Origin: Malus domestica
Taxonomy: Eukaryota; Streptophyta; Magnoliopsida; Rosales; Rosaceae
Assembly (NCBI RefSeq): GCF_042453785.1
Contig: NC_091676.1
Span: 1,371,501 to 1,435,500 of the forward strand
Direction of reading: 5' to 3'
Length of the DNA: 64,000 nt
Shown here: piece by piece, positions 23,211-33,910 of the stretch
How the letters are laid out: each line of letters starts with the position of its first letter
How positions within the stretch are numbered: the first letter of the stretch is position 1
Program-made: the position numbers and the translations under genes
Notes under the pieces: generated by a model
What the model saw: only the letters and a program-made list of their open reading frames with translations
The model's database searches: none
What the model was told of the DNA's origin: nothing

Positions 23211-25533
23211 ATCCACTCGGTTTGCATTTCGATTTCCAGTCTTTTAGCTTTATTTTGTGTTTCGATGGAGAGATTGGGTTAATTGCACTTCGTTTATATC
23301 CGATTTTGGAACTTAGTTTATATCGGATTTTTGAATTTCTGTGTTATGTGATGTTATAGTGTTGTGGCATTAGCCATTAGGGTTTTGATTTTAATCTGGC
23401 ACTTGGAAATTACTAATCTGTCTCTGAATTTCTGGGAATGTTGTTAGTATAATTATGTATTATCAATATTTTTTGAGTCTTCATCTCTATATATTTTATA
23501 ATTTTGTTTGTTGGAGACTGAATTTAGATTACTTGGAGATAACTTGTGATTTGGGTATTTATTAGTTTAGATTAATATGCATTTGGGTTTGTGAGGTTTA
23601 ATGAGTGATTATGGCTGATAAATGCCCCATTTAGGCGTTGATCGTAACAGATGGACTGGCATTTTCTGGTCAATTGTTGATGTAGATGGACTAGAGAATC
23701 GAGATTAAGGTGCCATAGACTAATGATAAGCACGATCCGTTTAGCCTTTTACAACTTAATCCAGTAGGCTCGTGTAATGACTTACTATGCCTTTGAATTA
23801 TCAGGGGGTGGCTGTGTTGCTCGCGCTTTGTGTTTCTTCCTTTAGTTCTTAGCCTCAACTTAGTTTCCGTTCACTCGTTAAGCTTGTGCTGAGCTGACGG
23901 AAGGAAGACATAGTATGTTCTATTAGAATTGTAGAAGGCATAGCGGCATGGATCTAGAAGGCAGCCTCAAAACCAGAACTTGGCCACCTGCTAAGCAAAG
24001 AGGCCAAGCGTCTAATCTAGCTGGCTGCTTAAGGAAAATAGGGTTGTTTGTGTTGATCATACATTGCCGTTGTCTGCAATGAAGTGTCCTAGTAAACCTA
24101 GCTTAGAGGTAAGCTCCCTGAACTGGGTCATCCCCGCATTCATGATGTTTCAGTTACGACCCTCTCCATTTGTAGGGAGCCGACCGCTGCTTGTTTGAAA
24201 AGTGGAAAGCCATTTTCTTTCAGAAGGCATTGGAATTCGGTTGCCTTCTTACTCTGTAGGTCTCTGGATGGAGCTTGTTGGTTGGGGGATCTATTCTTAG
24301 AAAAACCAGGCACTGAGTTGGCCGTGGCTTCATGAGAAGTCTAGGCGATTGTGAAGTTGTGAACTTGCCCATCTCCACGACCCTAATCATCTTGACTGGT
24401 ATGGCACTCCAGTTGCTATCGCTTCCCTTCCACGCCCCCAATTCTCGGAACACCAGGCATCGTGCAATTCCCTTTCCAGCCGAGGAAGATGTTCCTTTTT
24501 CCAATTTACAGCAGGGTGATCGTCATGCTTATCCGAACGATCACTAGTGCTAATCAGTAGGAAGATACATGGATAAACGTTGGCCGAAATAGTATGTTCC
24601 TTTGCCCTTTATTTGATTGTCAGAAGAACAAACGATGCACATAGGGCCGTCGTCGTCAATTTTGGTGATGTAGGGAAAGCAATTGTTTTGATTTGATTTG
24701 ATTGTCAGAAGAAGAAACGATGCACGATTAGAAATGCATCCTCCCGGTTGTCCCAAGCCTCCCACTTCTCTTCGCGAGTGTCATGTTTTAAGTTCACATG
24801 ATTAGAAAATTATACTTTATGTTTTAAGTTGGATTCGCCAAAAATGAACATAGTTATAAACGAATAATATGAGTTAGGTTTGGATTTCAAATTCTTTTAC
24901 CAATCAGCTTTAACATGTTGGTAAGTGGCTTTTTACTACAGTAGTGAAAAAGTGTTGAGCTCTTACATAACAGCGTGGGGTTAAATTTCATCGATAACTA
25001 ATCTAAGATCTAATCTAACAAAATCTATCGTTTAACCAAAAAAAAAAACACAAACAAACACGATCCTTTCTCGCTCAATTGACAAGTAAAAAGATCCTGG
25101 CACCACCATCTAAAAAGTAAAACTGAAATTGGGCTTAGTAGCCCTTTTACAAATTCACCAGCCAAAAATAGTCCTACTCTAAAAATGCAATCTCTGGTTG
25201 GTGTATTTGTAAAAAGTATTAAAATATTAAACTGACAGGAAAAGAAAAACAAAAACGCGCCTGTGAAGGTCGCAAGGCCGTTTGGCGGGGAAAATTATCC
25301 AACGAACACCGGGTAATCGAGGGAAAGTCAACCAGGAAAGGAGAAGCAACCAAGGCACTTGCTCTCTTAATCCAGTCCAGTGCAATCCAAATTCCTATCC
25401 GCCACGCTTTTCCCCATTCCCTTGACCCAGAATCCCCCTCTCTAACCCTAATTTCATCTCCCCATTCCGCTTCGTATCAATCTTTGATTTGATTCAGCTC
25501 CTCTTCTTCTTCTTCTTCTTTCAATACATCGAC
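23211..25533. other. Intergenic, with a moderately GC-rich foreign-looking block
   Basis: 3' flank of the BAP31-like gene to about 23690, then a block to about 24545 of more even base composition and no gene. Two short direct repeats (ttgattgtcagaagaa...aaacgatgcac) occur at about 24610 and 24697. The rest is AT-rich promoter-side DNA of PUX2. No gene seen. Confidence 0.5.
23690..24545. other. Candidate mitochondrial DNA insertion
   Basis: Base composition is near 48% GC by eye, unlike the AT-rich neighbours, and the wording of the sequence (no plant repeat motifs, no long poly-A/T runs) resembles plant mitochondrial intergenic DNA. No mitochondrial gene is recognised, so this is only a suggestion. 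Confidence 0.3.
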
Positions 25534-28447
25534 ATGAAAGACAAGTTCAAGGGCTTCATGAAGAACACCTTCTCGTCTTCGTCCTCCGGTAAATTCAAGG
25601 GCCAAGGCCGAGTCTTGGGATCGTCTTCTTCCTCTGGCCCCGCCGATTCGGTCCTCATTCGCCCTAAGCAGACTCCCCATTCCAATCCCAAACCCGTCCC
25701 GAATTCGAATTCAAATTCAAATTCTTCGGTCGCCTCCCCAAATCCCAAGCCTTCGCCACAGAAAACGCAGATTATTCATCAGGAGAAAGCGCAAATTCCT
25801 GATCAGAGCCAGGCGGAGCCGTCGTTCAATTCGAAGCCTGATCGAAAAACAGAAACTGGGTTTGATCCGTTTGACGCTCTGATCACGCCGGGGAAGAGAT
25901 CCCAGAACGGGTTTACGCTAAATGTCTTCGAATGTCCGATTTGCGGGCAATCGTTTAGGTCGGAAGACGAGGTCTCCGTACATGTAGATAGCTGTGCTAA
26001 TACTTCGGTGGAGAACAAAAGTGTGGAGGGTGTTGGCGTTTCGCGGTCGCCGGATAACGGGTCTGAGTCGTCGAGGAGCGAATTGGAAGCTCGCATTGGT
26101 ACATTTTCTTCAGGAAATCCGGCTGCCGGGTCAGTTGAGGTTGTTCTGAGGCTGTTGAGGAATATAGTTAAGGAACCGGAGAACGTGAAGTTTAGAAGGA
26201 TTCGGATGAGTAATCCGAAGATAAGGGAGTCCCTTGGTGAGGTTGTGGGAGGCATTGAGTTGCTGGAGTTTGTGGGGTTTGAATTGAAAGAGGAGGATGG
26301 GGAGATGTGGGCGGTAATGGAGGTTCCAAGGGAAGAACAAATTAATTTGATGAAAAGGGGAATAGCATTACTGGAACCGCCGAAGGTACAAGAAGTAGAT
26401 ATTTCGGCATCCATTGCTTCATTGAAGGTGGATGAACCAGTTGAACCAAGGAAGGTTGACCGGCAGGTATGCTAACTCTTTATGCTGTTTACTGTATTAA
26501 CCATCAGTCTATCCTTGGTTTCTTGTTCATTTTTGTTTCATCTTTTATGGCAGTGTCAGCATGCTAATAATCATTGATCATTTACTTTATGTCTTGGGAA
26601 TATCCTTCCCAAAAGTTATAAATGTATGTTACGAGAGGATTATAGAATTTCAGCGTTGATTGGATTAGGAAATTGAAAAGATTGGAAAGCAATACTTAAA
26701 ATCATAAGTGATCAACCTATGGCGGCTACTTCTAAATTTGTATAGGATTTATGAGTCAATTGATTGTCTTGAGACTGTTGCATTGATTTTCAACAACGCT
26801 TAGCTGCGCGTTCATTGGAATTGGTCAACTAGCCTGGTTTTGAAGTAGGCTGTTAGGCAGCATGTAAAGAAGTGACTTCTTATCGTAATAGCATATAGCT
26901 TGTCCAATTCCATTTAGTCAATCACCAGGTATGAAGATGGCTTTTGATGAAAGAAAAATCAAGGCACACTCTTGAATAAACCAAAAATTTCATCAGAAGA
27001 CTCCAGTTAAATGATGATAAAAGCACTGCAGCCCAAAACTAAAGTTTAAATGATGATATTATACAGAAAAATTCCATTGCTAAGGTTCATCTTGATGTTT
27101 GTTGGAAATCAGAAAAAAAAAATGTTCTGGTCCAATGTCCTTGTTATTAAGTTTTCTAAATTTCTGGTAATCATTGAAATGATCAAACTGATTATAGATC
27201 AGTGCTCATATTACGTTTATTCTCTGTTTAATAACTTCAAATGATTCCGTTGTTTGGTATTGCCATTTTTTTTACTATTAAAGTTAAATACACCCTGTAT
27301 TTGATATTGTGGGATTCCCTTCGCTTTGTGATTTGTAGTGCTTCCTGTTTCAGATTTATGTCATCCATTTTCTTTCAATTAACTATTTCTGGTTCACCGA
27401 ACTTTTTTTCTTGTGCAGACGAGGGTCTTCTTTTCGGTCTCTGAAAGTGTGGCAGCAAGAATTGAGGTACCAGCATCTTTCTACAACCTCTCAGCTACGG
27501 AGCTGAAAAGAGAAGCTGAAATGAGAAAGAAGAAGATTGAAGATTCACAGATGTTGATCCCAAAGTCATTCAAGGAAAAGCAGGCAAAAGCTGCTAAAAG
27601 GAGATACAGAAAAACTGTTATCCGGATCCAGTTTCCCGATGGAGTGGTGCTCCAGGGTGTTTTTTCTCCTTTGGAGCCAACCAGCTCTTTGTACGAGGTT
27701 AGTCTTTTACCATCCTCCTAATCTCTTAATCAATCGTCATTCTAGAGTATAGCAAGTTTTATATAGTACAACAGGGTGAAATAAATATTCTGTAGGAGTG
27801 TGCATATACATATGTTGGAACAAGTTTCTGCTTCTTTTTCAGCTCTCATACTAATTTTCCAAGCAAACTTGTCAACAGCTATCGGAATCTGCATCCTCTC
27901 CAGCTTTTTGAGATTTCATGTATTGTCCTGCATAATATGTTTAGTTTTTTATGTTCGAATACAGATGTAGTCTGCGATGTCTAGAACAAGTTTGCTTGGA
28001 AAATTATTACGCAGCCAGCCCAAAATGAGGGAAATGAAAACAAATCCAACACGTGATACATATAGAGTATTCGTGTTTGAGTGTTCTGGCGGGCTGCAAA
28101 TTGTTCCTTACTGGTGCATTTATTTCAAGTCAAGAGTTCAACAATTTTTTTTTAATTCTTTTTCTTATTGCTGGTTCTCGATGAACCAGTATGTGAGCTC
28201 AGCACTGAAAGAGCCTAGTTTGGAATTCGAGCTGTTAAATCCTGTAGCCCTCAAACGGCGGGTGATCCCTCATTTTCCAGCAGCAGGAAAGAAAGCAGCA
28301 ACACTAGCTGATGAGGATCTGATGCCCTCGGCTCTTGTCAAGTTCAAACCCATCGAAACAGATTCGGTTGTCTTCACAGGGCTGTGTAATGACCTCCTTG
28401 AGATAAGTGAACCACTTACGAGCGGTTCAGCTGCTGCTCCTGTGTAA
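25534..28447 (+). CDS. PUX2: Plant UBX-domain protein PUX2
   Basis: Three exons, 25534-26466, 27419-27697 and 28190-28447, 489 aa. The order is a low-complexity Ser/Asn/Pro N terminus, a zinc finger [10 protein letters not shown]...HVDSC at about 132-155, a PUB (PUG) domain at about 190-290, and a UBX domain at about 355-450 with [20 protein letters not shown]. Zinc finger plus PUB plus UBX is the plan of PUX2, a cofactor of the AAA ATPase CDC48/p97 at membranes (PUB and UBX both can bind CDC48). The start was taken at MKDKFKGF rather than the in-frame upstream codon at 25489, which is not an ATG. Intron 1 is about 950 bases. No fault seen in the frame. Confidence 0.92.
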
Positions 28448-29919
28448 GGTTTGAGCCGTCAGTATCTTCTTGCATTTGCTTCTCCCGTTCACGTTGTAAT
28501 TCTTCAGCCAAACTACATTTTGGATACCCATTTTTTCACCTTATATGCACATACGATGAAGCATGTATTTTTCTGTGATTTTGATTTACCAATGCAGAAA
28601 TCTTAATGAATTTTCATCTTTGTAATTTTGATGCAGATATTGTTTTGCTGTTAATTACTTTTTAGTCACTGTTTTAGGCCCCGCTAGCGTTAATATTTTG
28701 CTTTGTTACAGCTTTAAAATTCAACTGATAAATACTTATGGGACTCAGAATTTAAAAATATACCGAAATCAAAATTTAATGATTAAAACACTCGAAATAC
28801 TGAATATTATGTTTTGTACATGGAGTTCCTAATTCAAATTGAAATGTACAAAATCGATTTTATGAATGGTAAAATTCATAATAAGAAATCTTTTACTTGT
28901 ACAGTGTTGGATAATTTAGTATCTACTTCACTATATTATATATATATATATATGTATGTATGTATGTATGTATCGTTCCTACATCGTGAGTCGTCGAACT
29001 TGAAATTTCTTTTAACCACGCAGATATTTAAGTATTAGCATGAATTTCAACATTGGAAAAATAATAAACCGTGTCAATAATTAATTTTAAGATAAAATCT
29101 TAACTTTTAAATCGATTTTTGCTAGAACAAGAGCGATGTGCAGAGTTTGGCGAGGCCTAAAGAAAGAAAAGAATGTTGCATTTACTACATGAGGAGCACC
29201 ACATGCAAATCCAACTGTATGGGTGAACAAAAATTAATCGCACCCACCCTACGTACCTAACAAGTGCATACAAATTTTATAGATATACCTAACCTACCTC
29301 ATTCCTCCCCCTAGGTAGGCTCTGTCACATTAAGAAAAATAAAAAAGCGTTTTAAAATAAAAAAGATGGGTTGCCCTATCCTTCTTAATTTTTGTTCTGG
29401 CAGTGGAGGGGGCGACGTCTTTGCACTAGGTGCAGCGTCTTATACTTATGTACCCTCCTCCTCTACTTGTTGTTTGTTGCTTTCTTTGAGCTTGCCTTCT
29501 ATGGGCTTCTTTGTTCGTTTGCCTTCGGCCCTGGTGTTATTTCCAGTTCTTCAAAAAAAAAAAAATATTAGGAGTCTTCAATGTTGAATAAAACAAAAGG
29601 TTTGATATCGGTCATTTTACAAAACAAATTACAACTTATATTAAATGGTTTCACTTTTAACTGTATTGAGACATTTTGCATAAAATACTGAACTTATTGA
29701 TTGCACGGATGATTAGTTTGAACAATACCGATACTATTAATACTAAACTGCGAAAACTTTTACATCCAATTCATATATGAGATTTTTTTCATTACAAACT
29801 ATATGGGTTAAATGAGTTGTTTGTTGCATTAAAATTTAAAATATTGATTGCACTTAAAAGCAAAGAATGGTTTTTTTTTTTTTTTTTGGAAACTAAGAAT
29901 GGTTAGATATTATATGTAA
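28448..29919. other. Intergenic
   Basis: PUX2 3' flank, then AT-rich DNA with TA/TATG microsatellites near 28935-28972. The stretch 29365-29566 ends in a poly-A run after a GC-richer part and may be the 3' tail of a retroposed sequence (SINE or LINE); I cannot name it. No gene seen. Confidence 0.45.
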
Positions 29920-29928
29920 TCTATCATG

Positions 29929-30170
29929 GATTTGGATCATCGTCGGATCCCCTCCCTAGGAATCATAGGGATCAACTCATGTGGACCGTTGATAAAAAAT
30001 CGTACAACCACAGTTTTTTCATTTTTTATATTTTTCATGCAAAACGAGGCTGCTTTATTTTTTAAAATATAAAAAGTATTTAATCGGGACCATACGATTT
30101 TTTATCAACGGTCCACGTGTGTTTATCCCTAGAATCCCCAGGGAGGGGATCCGACGAGGATCCAAATCCC
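29929..30170. mobile_element. Fold-back MITE with 9-bp target duplication (Mutator-like)
   Basis: About 75-base inverted repeats: left GATTTGGATCATCGTCGGATC and right, reverse complemented, GATTTGGATCCTCGTCGGATC, both continuing to GGACCGTTGATAAAAAATCGTA. The sequence TCTATCATG flanks both sides (29920-29928 and 30171-30179). Nine-base duplications and long inverted repeats fit Mutator-like non-autonomous elements. Confidence 0.85.
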
Positions 30171-30469
30171 TCTATCATGTGCATATACGTTCAGATTACA
30201 GATCTAGAATATAGACCTCAAAAAATTATGGGAACAAAAAGGACAATAAAAGGGCCATGCTTTATATAAAAAGAAAAATAAATCAAAACAAAAAAAAAAC
30301 GTTTTTCTTGTGCAACACATGGCTTCTTGTGGTGCAACTCACAAATTAAACGAGTGGGGGACACGTGTCGCCTCACAGTCATACTTGAGAATTGAGAGAG
30401 CCTCAAAATTTCCTAGGAGGAGAAATTGAAGGCATACTATGAATGACATGGTTGAATATTTTATTGGCA

Positions 30470-30752
30470 CGTGAGGGAATGCTAGACGTTTGGTAATTTC
30501 TCCTCCGACCAGAATAAAAGATTCCATTGAAGCGGCTAATTCTATGCATATTGTCTGTATATATGGTGGCACAAATTGCATAGTATCAAAAATAGCTACT
30601 CTGGGTATTACCCATCTGTTAGGAGAATTTATAAACAAATATAGATCTTTGGTATCATCCTCTATACTAAGATATACCATAAGACCAATAAGTTGATTCG
30701 AGATCTCGCTATCAACCCCTTGTCCCTTAAAGACACGGTCGAGAAGTACCAT
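30470..30752 (-). pseudogene. clpP: Plastid clpP exon 2 fragment in the nucleus
   Basis: The minus-strand frame reads [20 protein letters not shown], then [12 protein letters not shown] and, later, [12 protein letters not shown], near-identical to chloroplast-encoded ClpP. Substitutions break the protease core: GGWVIPGVAIYDT has become [12 protein letters not shown] and the nucleophile-serine region AASMGS reads AASMES. Only about the second exon is present. This is a piece of plastid DNA moved to the nucleus; it is too altered and partial to be functional. Confidence 0.9.
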
Positions 30753-31461
30753 GTATGGTTGCCCCCCGTCCTTTCTTTATCTTTTAGAGAGTTTAAAAAT
30801 AGACACTCGTTTGCCATCTTAAATTAAAATGTGACTTAAGATTGTGTGCACATGCTCCAATCCAATCAAGTAGAGATAATACCCATAAATAAATATAAAA
30901 TTTTTAGAATATAAAAGTTTAATATAATACAGATAAAAAATGAAAGAAAATGATTAGAGTTCACTAAGAAAGTTAAAATTAATTATTCATTTTAACGAAA
31001 AATCATATTTTTATATTAAAAAATTAATCCTGGTACTATTCATTTTACCCTTTATTTTGTTCTTATCGTTAAAACTCAAAATTTTCAAGTCTTTTTCATT
31101 AGTTTTTTTTTTTTTTTAATGCTGATATGCTCTCCACAATTTCAAAAACATCGTGACACGTAAAGTTGGGATTGAATATTGTCCATAGGAGGATAGCATA
31201 CTCACTACTCACAGTAGGAAGATCAATTAGCCTTTAATTAGTGATTGTCGTGTTATTTTTTGAATAATACTTACTTACTTATTATAGAGTATCATATATA
31301 CTCACTTTTTAGATTTATCCCAAAAATAAATCAACACGAGAAAATGAATCGCATTCACAATTAGCTAGGCTCTTATGCTTAGAGAAATTTTTCAGTACAC
31401 GCTATATCAAGTGTTGCAATTCAAATGACTGAAGTTTTATTTTTAAATTTTTAACTAAGGG
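30753..31461. other. Intergenic AT-rich DNA
   Basis: No gene or clear repeat seen. Confidence 0.5.
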
Positions 31462-31602
31462 GTGCGCTATCCACACACCTCATTTTATTTTTCACACACC
31501 TCTTGATAATTTATGTCTATTGATCTTCTTCAATTCATCCGATTCGACGGTCGAAAATTAAAAAGGTGTGTGAGAAGTAAAATGGGATGTGTGGATATCA
31601 AG
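31462..31602. mobile_element. Small fold-back MITE
   Basis: About 140 bases whose ends are inverted copies: left CTATCCACACACCTCATTTTA and right, reverse complemented, ATATCCACACATCCCATTTTA, continuing to CTTCTCACACACC. Middle is AT-rich. Class not fixed; Mutator-like is plausible. Confidence 0.7.
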
Positions 31603-31694
31603 TAATTGTATTATATATTCTATTAAAAGAAGAGGGATTGTCAACTTTTTGCCCATGTTTTTCAATTTTGGCCTTACTTTTTTTTTTTGAAAAC

Positions 31695-31835
31695 ATTTTG
31701 CCCTTACTTTTGAATACGCAATGTTGACATGAGAAGGGTAAAATAGTAATTTTGTACCTTTTGAACTTTTTGCCCTCGCTTTTGATACGCAATATTTACA
31801 TAAGGAGGACAAAATAGTAAATTTGTATGAAAATA
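31695..31835. repeat. Diverged tandem repeat, period about 74 bp
   Basis: Two units share tttttgccct, acttttgaatacgcaat and aaaatagtaa with several substitutions. No coding content. Confidence 0.65.
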
Positions 31836-32029
31836 TTTACATAAGATAAAAATATGCACTTATTAAGAGAAATTGTCCCACCATCATTTTTTCATACAGG
31901 TAAGTGAAATCATGATTTTTTTTTGATAGTTTGAATGAACTAGAGCGGTTGCGCTTGAGAAAAACGTGGAAAGAGGTGGACAATTGTTCACACACACAAA
32001 ATATGTGCTATTTGCTAGTTATATTTAAG

Positions 32030-33460
32030 GGTAAATGACAAAAAACTACCTCAACTATTGGTATCACAACATTTTCATACCTCATCTTTTAAAATTGACA
32101 ATGTCATACCTCATCTTACGAATTTGTGCCAATATTATACTTTCCGTTATTTGGCCGTTAAATTTTCAGTTAAATGCTGACGTGGCTTGATTCGAGGCCC
32201 ACTTTCTATTAAAAAATTATTAAAAACTAAAAAAAATATTTAATATTTTTAAATATTAAAATAATAAAGAAAAGTAAATTAAAAAAAAAACTAATGAAAA
32301 GAGCTTGAAAACTTTGCAGCCTAGAAAGAAGGAGGAAGGAAAAAAAAAACCCAACCTAACCGAGTTCCCCCCCCCCAAACAAACCCAAAAAGAAGAAGAA
32401 TGAGGAAGAAGAAAAAAAAAAAAACCCAACCCAACCCAGTTCGCCCCCCTCCCCACACCACAAACCCAACCTCCTGCAACCTAGAAAAAAGAAGGATAAG
32501 GAAAGGAAGAAGAAGAAGAAGAAGAAAGAAAAAAAAAAGAAAAAAGAAAAACCCCAACCCAACCCAGTTCCCCCCCCCCCCAACCTAGAAAAAAGAAGGA
32601 TAAGGAAAGGAAGAAGAAGAAGAAGAAGAAAGAAAATAAAAAGAAAAAAGAAAAACCCCAACCCAACCGATTTCCCCCCCCCCCCACAACAAACCCAGAA
32701 AGAAGAAGAAGGAGGAAGAAGAAAAAGGAAAAAAAAAAAAGTAAACCTAGTCTCCCCCCACCCAACTTGCAGAAGAAGAAGAGAGAAGGAAAAAAAAAGG
32801 AAACCCAGTTCATGGAAGGTGGAAAGGTTGGGTGTGGAGAGTGAGTGAGGGGAGAAGAGGGGGTGGGAGAGGGGAAGACAAATTGGTTTTTTTTTTTTTT
32901 TTTTCTCTGGGTTGCAGTTGCAAGAAGGGGGAAGAAGATGAAGATGAGGAGAAGAGAGGGAAGGGGGGAGGGGATGAACTGAGTGTTGGCTTTTTTTTTT
33001 TCACTTTTATTTATTATTTTAATATTTACAAAATATTAAATAATTTTTTTTAGTTTTTAATAATTTTTTAATAGAAAATAGGCTCTCGATCAAGCCACTT
33101 CAACATTTAACTGAGAAATTCACGCTAAGCTAACGGAATGTATAACCTTGACACAAATTTGTAAGATGAGGTATGACATTGTCAATTTTAAAAGATGAAG
33201 TATGAAAATTTCACTTTTATTTATTATTTTAATATTTACAAAATATTAAATGATTTTTTTTAGTTTTTAATAATTTTTTAATAGAAAATGGGCTCTCGAT
33301 CAAGCCACTTCAACATTTAACTGAGAAATTCACGCTAAGCTAACGGAATGTATAACCTTGACACAAATTTGTAAGATGAGGTATGGCATTGTCAATTTTA
33401 AAAGATGAAGTATGAAAATGTCGTGACATCAATAATTGAAATAATTTTTTGTAATTTACC
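32030..33460. mobile_element. Long-TIR non-autonomous element with purine-rich core
   Basis: Begins GGTAAATGACAAAAAACTACC and ends with an inverted copy finishing GTAATTTACC; the inverted arms reach about 250 bases and share cattttcatacctcatctttt and aatgtcatacctcatctta. The core (32281-32999) is low-complexity: GAAGAAGAAAAA and AACCCAACCC blocks repeated several times. The right arm has been tandemly duplicated (33001-33210 and 33211-33420). Long inverted arms suggest a Mutator-like relative. No gene; poly-Phe/Leu and poly-Lys frames here are artefacts. Confidence 0.75.
33001..33420. repeat. Tandem duplication of the element's right arm, period 210 bp
   Basis: Two units beginning tcacttttatttattatttt are nearly identical, differing by only a few bases, so the duplication is recent compared with the divergence between left and right arms. 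Confidence 0.9.
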
Positions 33461-33516
33461 GATATAAATGCCTATCTATTTTTTCAGGAGGTTATCCAAT
33501 CAATTATCAATCTAAT

Positions 33517-33522
33517 CACGTG
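33517..33522 (+). promoter_or_regulatory. G-box (distal) of the JAZ gene
   Basis: CACGTG within aatCACGTGgtg, about 130 bases upstream of the likely TATA box. G-boxes bind MYC2-type bHLH factors, known activators of JAZ genes. Confidence 0.65.
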
Positions 33523-33601
33523 GTGCACCGTTGCGCTACCACTCATTTCTCCACTCGCAGGTGGGACTGGGAACCAATCCACGTCGCTCGAACGTTTCGC
33601 G

Positions 33602-33607
33602 CACGTG
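33602..33607 (+). promoter_or_regulatory. G-box (proximal) of the JAZ gene
   Basis: CACGTG within cgcgCACGTGgttcc, 41 bases before the TATA box at 33649. Together with the site 85 bases upstream it forms a pair. Confidence 0.7.
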
Positions 33608-33648
33608 GTTCCATTACCTGCCCAGCCGGTCACCTTAGCAGGACACTT

Positions 33649-33655
33649 TATAAAA
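33649..33655 (+). promoter_or_regulatory. TATA box of the JAZ gene
   Basis: TATAAAA, about 260 bases before the start codon, followed by a CT-rich leader (33705-33745) usual in plant 5' UTRs. Confidence 0.65.
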
Positions 33656-33910
33656 TTCAACGGTCGTGATCTCTTATAATTCTCCCTTCCTTGTCAAAGC
33701 AAACTCCCTCTCTCTCTGTCTCTCTTCCTTCTCTCTCTAGACTCGGGACCCTGTAATTTCTTTATATTTTGTTTGCTGAAGGCGGAAGCATTTTCCTTGT
33801 AACTCTCAGCCAGCTCGGGATTTTGGTTGAAGGATTTATAGTGTTAGATTTTTTTCAGGTCGACTTTTTTGTATGCTTTTATTCTTTTTGAGTGATTGTG
33901 GTGGGCTGAG

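Noticed and set aside
22829-23359. 176-residue alternative frame over the BAP31-like gene
   Set aside because: Overlaps a clear family member in another frame; Arg/Pro-rich translation typical of out-of-frame GC-rich DNA.
24220-24504. 94-residue minus-strand frame
   Set aside because: No recognised homology, lies in the block suspected to be organellar DNA, no exon or promoter context.
32256-33053. Open frames of Phe/Leu/Ser or Lys/Pro
   Set aside because: Artefacts of the purine-rich core of a repeat element.
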